Positions 39,034-46,767 of a stretch of DNA of 64,000 nt are shown in pieces (the first letter of the stretch is position 1; every line of letters starts with the position of its first letter). The notes under the pieces are model-generated. The model saw only the letters and a program-made list of their open reading frames with translations, did not search any database and was not told the origin of the DNA. The position numbers and the translations under genes are program-made. The stretch is from contig CAVPNH010000014.1 of the NCBI GenBank assembly GCA_963706755.1, positions 129,836-193,835 of the forward strand, written 5' to 3'. The DNA comes from RPQJ01 sp963706755. Its GTDB lineage: Bacteria; Pseudomonadota; Gammaproteobacteria; Steroidobacterales; Steroidobacteraceae.

Positions 39034-39255
39034 ATGCGTTACGTCTACATGGCGCTCATTGCCATCCTCGCCGCCATTATCATCCTGTTCAAGTTCCAGA
39101 ATCTGGAGTCAGTCACCGTCTCGTTGTTCTCGGCAAGCGTCACGATGCCGGTTTCGGTGCTGGTCCTGCTCGTCTACGTCCTCGGCATGCTCACCGGCGG
39201 CTTCCTGCTCGCTCTATTGCGTGCCTGGGTCCACGGCGCCACTCGGCGCTACTAG
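39034..39255 (+). CDS. LapA-domain (DUF1049) inner-membrane protein
   Basis: A 73-residue protein with two membrane helices (about residues 3-22 and 38-62). The pattern ILFKFQNLESVTVSLFSASVTMPVSVLVLL and GGFLLALLRAW is that of LapA/YciS-like (DUF1049) proteins, which work with LapB in LPS assembly control in E. coli. No lapB is adjacent, so a role in LPS is inferred only from the family. ATG 39034 has GGGAGA upstream. Confidence 0.8.
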   Translation: MRYVYMALIAILAAIIILFKFQNLESVTVSLFSASVTMPVSVLVLLVYVLGMLTGGFLLALLRAWVHGATRRY

Positions 39256-39267
39256 GCTGCACAGGGC

Positions 39268-40059
39268 ATGGCGACGCGCACCCGCTACATCGTAGGGTTC
39301 ACGGTGCTGAGCGTGCTAGCGGCCTTCCTGCTGCCGGCCATGCCCCAGCCCGTCTGGTACCACGATTTCGCTGATCACCGGGAGATGCTCGGGGTCGCCA
39401 ATTTCCTCGACGTGGCGTCCAACGCGGCATTCGTGCTGGCTGGACTCGCTGGCTTTGCTGTCGTCCTGCGGCCACGCACGGAGTTTGTGTCGAACAGTGA
39501 GCGCTGGCCGTACGCGGTGTTCTTTGCCGGCATCGTGTTGACCGGGCTCGGCTCCGCCTATTATCACCTCGTGCCCGACAACGAGCGGCTGTTCTGGGAC
39601 CGCCTGCCGATGACCATCGCCTTCATGTCGCTGATCGCCGCGCAGGTGGTCGATCGCATCGACACCAGGAAGGGGCTTGCCCTGCTGGTGCCGATGCTGC
39701 TGGTGGGGGCGGCATCGGTCCTCTACTGGCGGGCGACGGAGCGGGCGGGCGCGGGCAACGTCATGCCTTACGCCGTGCTGCAGGGATACTCGGTGGTGAT
39801 CCTGTTCCTGATGGCGCTGCTGCAGCCCTCGCGCTACACGCGGGGCAACGACATCTACTGGGTATTCGCGGGATATGTGCTCGCGAAGCTGCTGGAAACG
39901 TTCGACCGGCAACTGCTTTTACTCGGCCACGTGGTCAGCGGCCACACGCTCAAGCACCTCGCAGCCGCCTTCGCTGGCCTGGTAGTTGCCCGCATGCTGT
40001 TGCTGCGCAGCCTGCAGCCGCAATCACCTGGCGCTCGCCTCAGCGACGTTGCGCCTTGA
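39268..40059 (+). CDS. Ceramidase/CREST-family integral membrane protein
   Basis: A 263-residue protein with about seven membrane helices. Conserved polar residues fit the alkaline-ceramidase (CREST) superfamily: ANFLDVASNAAFVLAG, GSAYYHLVPDNERLFWDRLP and a late HTLKHLAAAF. Three histidines, an aspartate and a serine in such positions coordinate zinc in this family, which hydrolyses amide bonds in lipids or acts as a receptor. The substrate is unknown. ATG 39268 is 12 bp after the LapA-like gene. The last 20 bp overlap the convergent META gene. Confidence 0.8.
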   Translation: MATRTRYIVGFTVLSVLAAFLLPAMPQPVWYHDFADHREMLGVANFLDVASNAAFVLAGLAGFAVVLRPRTEFVSNSERWPYAVFFAGIVLTGLGSAYYHLVPDNERLFWDRLPMTIAFMSLIAAQVVDRIDTRKGLALLVPMLLVGAASVLYWRATERAGAGNVMPYAVLQGYSVVILFLMALLQPSRYTRGNDIYWVFAGYVLAKLLETFDRQLLLLGHVVSGHTLKHLAAAFAGLVVARMLLLRSLQPQSPGARLSDVAP

Positions 40060-40792
40060 TGGTGCGCCCGTCGCCGGTCTTGAGAAGCAGGGCGCTGTCG
40101 GCCGCGATTGAGAAGTTCTGCACGCCGCCGAGCGCGTCGAGGAACCTGCGTTCCTGGTCCATCAGCGCCGCGTCGCACATCATCATGGTGCCGGCCACCT
40201 CGGAAATGGCGAGTCCTTCCCCCGACAGCGTGTAGGCGCTCGTGAAACTGTTACAGGAGGCGTGACCCGAGATCCGGCCGTCCGGCGTGAAATTGAGTGT
40301 TACCTTCGAGCCGCCAACGAGCGGAGCTCCGCCGATTTCCACGACCGGCCACTCGGCGCCCTGCAGCAGGGACGCGGGTTCGCCGCCGCAGCCGGTCAGG
40401 GTCTTCCCCCCGACGACCACGGTTACCGACTGCGGGTGCGGCATGCCGCTCATCGAATCCACGCACAGCTGGTTGACGATCGTCGCCGTCAGCTCTCCCT
40501 GGTCGGTGCGGGCGACGTACTTCGTTGTCGCGTTCGAGACCTGGGCTGTCGGCGTGGCCGCGACCAGTCGGTCCTGCCCGAAGTTCGTCAGCAAGGTCAT
40601 TTCTGCGCTGCCGATGTCCAGCCGCCAGCTGGGCTCATTGCCGGTGGCGCGGAAGGGCGTGGGGGCCGTTGACGGCGATTGAGCCTGTGCGACCGCCGGG
40701 GTCGCAGTGGCGCTGCCGCGGGAGGTGGCGCAACTCGCCAGCGCCGTCGTCAACGCAACACAAATCACCGCAATCGTCAGCACACGCAACAT
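40040..40792 (-). CDS. META-domain lipoprotein with a COG3650-like N-terminal domain
   Basis: A 250-residue lipoprotein; the signal peptide ends with lipobox LASC. The first domain (about residues 45-135) has FRATGNEPSWRLDI, and the C-terminal META/HslJ domain (about 140-245) has TLNFTPDGRISGHASCNSF and AGTMMMCDAALMDQE. The family is found in the outer envelope with suggested roles in stress or novobiocin tolerance; nothing direct here. The 3' end overlaps the ceramidase-like gene. Confidence 0.82.
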   Translation of the reverse strand: MLRVLTIAVICVALTTALASCATSRGSATATPAVAQAQSPSTAPTPFRATGNEPSWRLDIGSAEMTLLTNFGQDRLVAATPTAQVSNATTKYVARTDQGELTATIVNQLCVDSMSGMPHPQSVTVVVGGKTLTGCGGEPASLLQGAEWPVVEIGGAPLVGGSKVTLNFTPDGRISGHASCNSFTSAYTLSGEGLAISEVAGTMMMCDAALMDQERRFLDALGGVQNFSIAADSALLLKTGDGRTIKAQRR

Positions 40793-40903
40793 GACCGGAC
40801 CCTCCGTGCCTGGATGAAAATCCTGACTAGCCTGGCAGCAATCAATCTAGCAGCGGCTCGGGGGAAAGGGGAACCGAGACGATGTTACCCGGGACCGAGT
40901 GGC

Positions 40904-41248
40904 TCACCCGGCCGCGCGATCTTCCGCCTCCGCCAGGTCACGTTCGAGGAAGAAATTGACGAATGTGCGAATCGCCGCAATGGCAGCAAGCTGCCCTATT
41001 TCATCCCAGCTCGGTGAGAAGGCGGTGCCGATGATGTCGGCAGCAAGCTGGAAGGTCAACCCCGCGACCAGCCAGCGCGCATATTGAACGTAGCCACTGC
41101 GGAAATGGTGGCCAGTCGCCGACGGGGCGACCATCGCGCGCAGGCTGCGTACGAAGGCCTGGATGGTCCCGAAGGCCACGACCAGCAGCGCCATGACCTG
41201 AATGATCGTGACTACGTTGAGGGCGATGACAGTCAGCCAGTCTTTCAT
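40904..41248 (-). CDS. DUF1622 membrane protein
   Basis: A 114-residue protein with three hydrophobic segments. The pattern VQYARWLVAGLTFQLAADIIGTAFSPSWDEIGQLAAIAAIRTFVNFFLERDL is split here by function: the QLAADIIGTAF and IRTFVNFFLERD elements are the DUF1622 signature. The function is unknown. The ATG at 41248 has AGGAGA spaced 6 bp upstream. Confidence 0.85.
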   Translation of the reverse strand: MKDWLTVIALNVVTIIQVMALLVVAFGTIQAFVRSLRAMVAPSATGHHFRSGYVQYARWLVAGLTFQLAADIIGTAFSPSWDEIGQLAAIAAIRTFVNFFLERDLAEAEDRAAG

Positions 41249-41351
41249 CAAGTTCTCCTGTATCGCTCAGGACTGACGGAGCTTCGAGCAACGGGTGCGC
41301 AATGGCTCATGGTGGCCGTCGCTGCGTTCGTGACTCCGCGGCGACGTAGCC

Positions 41352-42989
41352 TCAGCGCTTCAAGCCCCATTCATGGAGTTTCTTCGCAGCGGTGCCGAAC
41401 TGACCCAGCTGGTAGACGGCTGCGCCTGCCGGCGAGAATGTGAACGACTCAAACGGTTCAGCGAGCATCTTGTCGAGGTAACCACGGGGCGCAACGCCCG
41501 TGGTGACGTGCGGGTCGAAATGCTCGCCGGACGATTTCGGCACAAATGTCGCAACGTAGTCGATCAGAAGCGGGTCGATGACGGGATCATCCGGCGTCGT
41601 TGCAAAGGCGTCCGAGAGTCCGGTCGGCATAGTGAACGGGGCCACGGCATCAATCAAGTTCTGCTGCAGCTCGCGCAACTCAGGAGTCGGCCTGGCGACA
41701 ATTCCGGCCAGTCCAATGGGGCCGCTCGGGATGTAGTAATACTTGAAAGCCTCTAACTGCAAGCCGAGCACATTGGTGCCCGCGAAAACCTTGCCGGCGG
41801 CAGCATAGATCTTGTCGAGGTCCGCCGTGCGAACGAAACGCTGCAGGAGCGTGACGTGGGGGCGGTGCGTCGCATCCAGCGGGAAACCCTTCGGGAAAAC
41901 CTTGAGCAGACGGGCGTTGTTGGCTTCGCAACGCTGGAGCATCGTGGCGTCAGGCTCCAGCAGGATGTTGATGGCGGTGACCGAGTTCGGCTCGAACGGG
42001 AAGACCTGCGTCCAATCGTCCTTCATGCTGACGACGGTCCAGCCGGCTCTCTTCGCCTGCTCGTAAAGAGCCGGCGTGAAGGCCCCGAGCTGGGGCGTGG
42101 GCAAGCCCTGTGCCGGGCCGTATGCGTATTCGCGTGCCGCGTCATCGTGCAGCACCAGCAGTCCGAAGCGCGCGCCGCCGCTGCCCATTGTGTATTCCAG
42201 CATCTGCTGGTCACCGACGGAGTTGCCGAAGGCTGCAGTGGGCGCGCGACCGATGTGCTGGTGGATGGTGACTGGCTTGCCGGCCTTGTCATTGTTGAAG
42301 TTCAAGTGCGGCAGGCGCATTAGAACCGGCTTTCCGTCGCGCAGCTCGAATTTGGTCTTGATGCTGCTGCCAATGACCTGCTCGGGTGTGACGCCGTAGA
42401 TGCGCTCACCCCATTGGCGCACGAACTCGATGCCGCCGCCCGTGACGATGTAGTTCCTGAACCCGTTGGCGCGCAGGTAAGCGAGCAGCTCGAGCATCGG
42501 CTGGTAGGTCATTTCGGTGAAGAGCCTGCCGATCTTCGGATGCCTTGCCGTGGCAATCCAATCCTCCACGATCCGCCCGAACTCCACGGTGGTCATGCCC
42601 GCGTGGGTGGCCATGACTATTTCGAGCAGCGCCTCGTCACCGCCGGCGATCGTGGCCTTCAGATCCCCCTTGAGCAGCGAGGCGAACGGTTCCGTGGTCT
42701 TCCATTCGGGGTGCTGCGACTCAAGGGCCTTCACACGGTCGAGTGCGAAATACACTTGCACGGGAACCGGCGTCTCGCACCAGAGTGTCCCGTCGTTATC
42801 GAAGGTGGCGATCCGTTCGGGGACGGGGACAAAAAATGGCGAGCCTTCCTTCGTCACCTTCTCGACGAAGCTGAAGATTCCCTGCTTCGCGGGCCCGTCG
42901 TTCCAGGACGGAAGAGGGTCGGCGGCCACGGCCACTTTTGCGAGCGATGGCGGAGCAATGGCAACTTCGGGAAGCGGGTCTTTCGTCAT
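41352..42989 (-). CDS. HAD phosphatase fused to a 2H phosphoesterase-like domain
   Basis: A 545-residue protein. Residues about 35-330 form a haloacid-dehalogenase-type phosphatase: the nucleophile motif is ATFDNDGTLW (D64, D66), motif II lies in NYIVTGGGIEFV and motif IV near AFGNSVGDQQML. Residues about 345-545 form a second domain with two HxT motifs, RPHVTLLQ (H378, T380) and DPHVTTGV (H494, T496). That arrangement fits 2H phosphoesterases (LigT/CPDase fold). The fusion suggests sequential removal of a cyclic phosphate and then a phosphate, but this is inference. ATG 42989 has AGGAAA upstream. It is the last gene of the sulfatase cluster. Confidence 0.78.
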   Translation of the reverse strand: MTKDPLPEVAIAPPSLAKVAVAADPLPSWNDGPAKQGIFSFVEKVTKEGSPFFVPVPERIATFDNDGTLWCETPVPVQVYFALDRVKALESQHPEWKTTEPFASLLKGDLKATIAGGDEALLEIVMATHAGMTTVEFGRIVEDWIATARHPKIGRLFTEMTYQPMLELLAYLRANGFRNYIVTGGGIEFVRQWGERIYGVTPEQVIGSSIKTKFELRDGKPVLMRLPHLNFNNDKAGKPVTIHQHIGRAPTAAFGNSVGDQQMLEYTMGSGGARFGLLVLHDDAAREYAYGPAQGLPTPQLGAFTPALYEQAKRAGWTVVSMKDDWTQVFPFEPNSVTAINILLEPDATMLQRCEANNARLLKVFPKGFPLDATHRPHVTLLQRFVRTADLDKIYAAAGKVFAGTNVLGLQLEAFKYYYIPSGPIGLAGIVARPTPELRELQQNLIDAVAPFTMPTGLSDAFATTPDDPVIDPLLIDYVATFVPKSSGEHFDPHVTTGVAPRGYLDKMLAEPFESFTFSPAGAAVYQLGQFGTAAKKLHEWGLKR

Positions 42990-43166
42990 GGCAATTTCCT
43001 GGCCATTGATGATGTCCTGCAGCGGGTACACCCCGGCCCGGCCGCAGAGCGCTTCAGCGGCAGTTGCTGCAACTCGAGCCTGTCAATCCGGCGCCTGCGC
43101 CCACCGCTCGCGCCACCAAGGCGGCGTCCGGGACAGGTGCCTGGTGTTTTCGAAATGAAATCCGGG

Positions 43167-43199
43167 CGGACCCCCATCGTTGCATCCGATGGGGGTCCG
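43167..43199 (-). terminator. Strong hairpin between sulfatase and HAD-2H genes
   Basis: A perfect 13-bp stem (CGGACCCCCATCG against CGATGGGGGTCCG) with a 7-base loop lies 8 bp after the sulfatase stop. On the minus strand it is followed by GCCCGGATTTCATTTCG, weakly T-rich. It should terminate or stabilise the upstream transcript. Confidence 0.75.
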
Positions 43200-43206
43200 C
43201 CGCGGG

Positions 43207-44697
43207 TCAATGGCTGCCGCCGCCGCCCGCGTCCTCCAGCGACCGCATTACCGCGTCGAGGTTGAATGACGCCGGCTTCTGCCGCGGCGGAAACTTCTTG
43301 AAGTTCTCGATCTGGTGCGCCACCGCCGCCTGCATCCCGTAGATGATGTAGGCGTGGGAGATGACCCAGTCCCAGTACGTGTTCGAGTTCTCGTCGGCCC
43401 GCTCGAAGGGATCTCTCCGCAGGTGGAAAATCTTCGGCGCACGCAACTTGACGAAGGGCTCGAACCAGCATTGCAGCGTCTTCGCCCGCTGTTCCATCAG
43501 CACCACCTTCCAGTCCTGCAGCCGTATCGCCAGGATCTCGCCGTCGTCGCTGATGTAGAAGTGGAAGTTGCGCGGGCTTTCCTTCACCTCGCCCGTCAGG
43601 TACGGGAGCATGTTGTAGCCGTCGATGTTGACCTTGTAGGTCCTGTTGCCGATCTTGTGGCCCTTGAGCAGTTTCTCCTTGATGTTCGGCTCACCCGCGG
43701 CGGCGAGGAACGTCGCCAGCCAGTCCTGGTGGGTGACGATGCCGTTCAGGACAGTGCCGGCCTTGAACTTGCCCGGCCAGCGCACGAACGCGGGCACGCG
43801 CCAGCCGCCCTCCCAGTTGGTGTTCTTCTCGGAGCGGAACGGCGTGATGCCCGCATCCGGCCAGGTGTTGTAGTGCACGCCGTTGTCGGTGGAATACATG
43901 ACGATGGTGTCGTCGGCGATGCCGAGCTTGTCGAGCTTGTTCAGCATCTTTCCGACGTTCTCGTCGTGCGCGACCATCACGTCGTTGTAGTCCCCCTGTC
44001 CGCTCTTGCCCTTGTGCTTCTCGGCGCAATGGGTCCGGAAGTGCATCGCAGTCGTGTTCCACCAGACGAAGAAGGGCTTGCCCGACTTGTGCGCATCGTC
44101 GATGAAGCGCAGGGCGTGTTTCGTTGCCTCGTCGTCGATGGTTTCCATCCGCTTCCTGGTCAGCGGGCCCGTGTCCTCGATCTTCTGCCCGCCCTTGCCG
44201 TTGGCCCAGCTGTGAATGACGCCCCTGGGTCCGAACCGCTTCCTGAACTCGGGGTTCTTCGGATAGTCCGGGTCTTCGGGTTCTTCCTCGGCGTTCAAGT
44301 GGTAGAGGTTGCCGAAGAACTCGTCGAATCCGTGCATGGTCGGCAGGAACTCGTCCTTGTCGCCGAGGTGGTTCTTGCCGAACTGGCCGGTGACATAGCC
44401 GTGCGGCTTGAGCAACTCCGCGATCGTCGGGTCCTCTTTCTGCAGCCCGACGTCGGCGCCGGGCATACCCACCTTGGTCAACCCGGTGCGGATCGGGTTC
44501 TGGCCGGTGAGGAACGCGGCGCGGCCTGCGGTGCAACTCTGCTGGGCATAGTAGTCGGTGAAGGCCACTCCCTCGTTGGCCACGCGGTCGATATTGGGCG
44601 TGCGGTAGCCCATCTGGCCGCGGCTGTTGTAGCTGATGTTCCACCAGCCCACGTCGTCGCCCCAGAGGATCAGGATGTTCGGTTTTTTCGCTGGCAT
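43207..44697 (-). CDS. Cys-type arylsulfatase
   Basis: A 496-residue sulfatase of the alkaline-phosphatase fold. The metal-binding start is ILILWGDDVGWWN (D14, D15). The formylglycine motif is SCTAGRAAFLTGQ with C55, so it is Cys-type with Ala in place of the usual Pro (CxAxR). Further ligands lie in YSTDNGVHY and the PFRSEKNTNWEGGWRVP segment. No signal peptide is seen, so it acts in the cytoplasm unless exported otherwise. The radical-SAM maturase upstream can convert the cysteine without oxygen. The substrate (aryl or carbohydrate sulfate) is unknown. Confidence 0.92.
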   Translation of the reverse strand: MPAKKPNILILWGDDVGWWNISYNSRGQMGYRTPNIDRVANEGVAFTDYYAQQSCTAGRAAFLTGQNPIRTGLTKVGMPGADVGLQKEDPTIAELLKPHGYVTGQFGKNHLGDKDEFLPTMHGFDEFFGNLYHLNAEEEPEDPDYPKNPEFRKRFGPRGVIHSWANGKGGQKIEDTGPLTRKRMETIDDEATKHALRFIDDAHKSGKPFFVWWNTTAMHFRTHCAEKHKGKSGQGDYNDVMVAHDENVGKMLNKLDKLGIADDTIVMYSTDNGVHYNTWPDAGITPFRSEKNTNWEGGWRVPAFVRWPGKFKAGTVLNGIVTHQDWLATFLAAAGEPNIKEKLLKGHKIGNRTYKVNIDGYNMLPYLTGEVKESPRNFHFYISDDGEILAIRLQDWKVVLMEQRAKTLQCWFEPFVKLRAPKIFHLRRDPFERADENSNTYWDWVISHAYIIYGMQAAVAHQIENFKKFPPRQKPASFNLDAVMRSLEDAGGGGSH

Positions 44698-44762
44698 GGT
44701 CTTGTCCTTTCAGTGATGACACGGATTCCGGGACGCCTGGAAGCAACCCGGTTCGAAGAAAT

Positions 44763-46175
44763 CTACGACCCTTGCTCCGCCGTCGGTTCGCGATCGACCC
44801 GGCTGAAGGCCGAAGCCGGGCTCCTGTCGCCGTGGCAGAAGCGGAACTTCCTGCCGCTGCCGCAAGGGCAGGGCTGGTAAGCACCTCGCCGGGCATCTTC
44901 TGCGGCAACCGAGGCCATCACGTCGGCCGGCGGGCGGTTCTGGCGCAGCAGTTGCACCATGACGTTGAAGGTCGGCCCGGTGTGAGTGAAGAACAGCTCG
45001 AGGCCCGGGCACAGGTAGTTCTGGCCAGGCTCGCCGTCGCGCGACAGCGCGAACCGGTCTTTGGGGCAGCCGCCATTGCACCAGTTGAGGACCTTGCAAC
45101 CCCGGCACTGGGCCGTGAGCGTGTCGCGCTTGTCCTGGCCGAACTTGCGCTGCGCGGGCGAGGCCACCAGCTCGAGCATGTGGGTCTCATGGATGTTGCC
45201 GAGCTTGTACTTCGGCTCGACGAAGTGATCGCAGGAGTAGAGGTCACCATTGTGCTCCAGCGCCGGGCCGTAGCCGCAGGTGGGCGCGTGGATGCAAAGC
45301 AGGTGGCGGCCGAAGAATGCTTCCAGCGTGACGTCGAAGAGCTGTACGTACACCTGGCCCACGTCGTGGCGCACCCACTCCTCGAAGATGTCGATCAGGA
45401 AACGGCCGTATTGCTCCGCCCCGACCGTGCGCTCGGTGACCAGGTTGCCGGTCTGCGTGTAGAGCAGCCGCTTCTTGCCAGCCTGCTCGCTCCAGCCCTT
45501 GTTGGCGATGTCAATCGTCTGCTCGGTGGCGCGCTCGATGATCGGGATGAACTGTATCCACTTCGCGCCCAGCTCGTCGCGGAAGAAGCGATAGACCGTG
45601 CGGCCGTGCTGCTGATTGGCGGCGTTGACGGTGCACAGGATGTTGAAGTCGACCTCGTGCTTGCTCAGGTACCGCCAGCCGCGCATCACCAGGTCGAACG
45701 TGCCCTTGCCGCGACGGTCGACCCGGTAGGTGTCGTGCAGCTCGCGCGGGCCATCCACGCTCAGGCCGACGAGGAAGTTGTGCTGCTTGAAGAACACGCA
45801 CCAGTCGTCGTCGATCAGCAGGCCGTTGGTCTGGAAGGTGTGCTGTACGGTCTGCCCCGGATGGCGGTGCTTCTCGACCAGCTCGACCGCGCGGCGAAAG
45901 AACTCGAGCTTCATCAGCGTGGGCTCGCCACCCTGCCAGGCCACGGTGACCTCTGGCGTGCGGTGCGACTCGAGCAACTGGCGGATGTAGGCCTCGAGCG
46001 TGGCCTCGGACATGCGGTGCTTGTCGTTCGGGTACAGCGATTCCTTTGACAGGAAAAAGCAGTAGGTGCAGTCGATATTGCAGGTCGAGCCGCTCGGCTT
46101 CGCGAGCAGGTGGAAGCCCGGCGGACCGTTCACTGGCGGCGGCATCATCGCGGCGGGGTTGTCTGCGACAGTCAC
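44763..46175 (-). CDS. Anaerobic sulfatase-maturating enzyme (radical SAM, SPASM) with C-terminal SEC-C motif
   Basis: A 470-residue radical SAM enzyme that oxidises the sulfatase active-site cysteine to formylglycine. The radical SAM triad is STCNIDCTYCFF (C32, C36, C39). WQGGEPTLMKLEFF and QTNGLLIDD fit anSME, and the SPASM cysteines appear in GYGPALEHNGDLYSCDHF and CRGCKVLNWCNGGC. After the SPASM part, residues about 445-458 add PCPCGSGRKFRFCHG, a SEC-C zinc-binding motif. GTG 46175 is chosen: GGAAAGAG precedes it, whereas the upstream TTG at 46220 lacks a clear site. It is adjacent to its likely client sulfatase. Confidence 0.93.
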   Translation of the reverse strand: MTVADNPAAMMPPPVNGPPGFHLLAKPSGSTCNIDCTYCFFLSKESLYPNDKHRMSEATLEAYIRQLLESHRTPEVTVAWQGGEPTLMKLEFFRRAVELVEKHRHPGQTVQHTFQTNGLLIDDDWCVFFKQHNFLVGLSVDGPRELHDTYRVDRRGKGTFDLVMRGWRYLSKHEVDFNILCTVNAANQQHGRTVYRFFRDELGAKWIQFIPIIERATEQTIDIANKGWSEQAGKKRLLYTQTGNLVTERTVGAEQYGRFLIDIFEEWVRHDVGQVYVQLFDVTLEAFFGRHLLCIHAPTCGYGPALEHNGDLYSCDHFVEPKYKLGNIHETHMLELVASPAQRKFGQDKRDTLTAQCRGCKVLNWCNGGCPKDRFALSRDGEPGQNYLCPGLELFFTHTGPTFNVMVQLLRQNRPPADVMASVAAEDARRGAYQPCPCGSGRKFRFCHGDRSPASAFSRVDREPTAEQGS

Positions 46176-46233
46176 TATCTCTTTCCGGTTGCGGTGTGGT
46201 GGTGGTTGCCGATGAGTCAATCAGGCGACTTTG

Positions 46234-46677
46234 TCACTTGATTCGCAGCAGCACGGCAAAGAAGGCAAACATGCCAACCAGGACAAGCACGAACGCCACT
46301 GCATAGAGCGGCGTAATCCTGCCTTCCTTGGTTATGCCGGCAACCGCAGCATAGCCGTCGCTCCACAGGTAGCGAATCGTCCGCCGATACTCAGCGGCCG
46401 CATAGACTGCCGACATTACGCCGCACAGGATGAGCGCGAGACCGAGGAACCACGCGCCGCGCGGAAAGCGGATGTTGGTGATGTCGGGATTGCCATAGAC
46501 CCTGAAGGCGATCTGGAAGATCGCGAACCCGAACCCGGTCAGCGAGGCTGCCGTGCGCAGATAGGCCATCATCGTGCGCTCGACCGCGAGCCGCGTGCGC
46601 AGCCAGGCGAAATGGCTTTCCGCCGTCACGCGGACTTCGAAGCGATTGGAATGGTTGTCAGGCCGGTCGTCAGTCAT
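46234..46677 (-). CDS. DUF202 (YidH-like) membrane protein
   Basis: A 147-residue protein. It has the DUF202 motif RLAVERTMMAYLRTAASLTGFGFAIF, here split between an N-terminal amphipathic part and the first helix, with further helices at about residues 75-95 and 120-145. Its function is unknown. It sits between the maturase and the SulP gene on the same strand. Confidence 0.85.
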   Translation of the reverse strand: MTDDRPDNHSNRFEVRVTAESHFAWLRTRLAVERTMMAYLRTAASLTGFGFAIFQIAFRVYGNPDITNIRFPRGAWFLGLALILCGVMSAVYAAAEYRRTIRYLWSDGYAAVAGITKEGRITPLYAVAFVLVLVGMFAFFAVLLRIK

Positions 46678-46767
46678 TGTCTCGCATCCTCGTAAGGCGA
46701 TTTCGCCGGCGTGTCGCGGGTCGACACGAATGGCGGCGGAAAAGTGGCGGGGGCAAGAGCATACATG

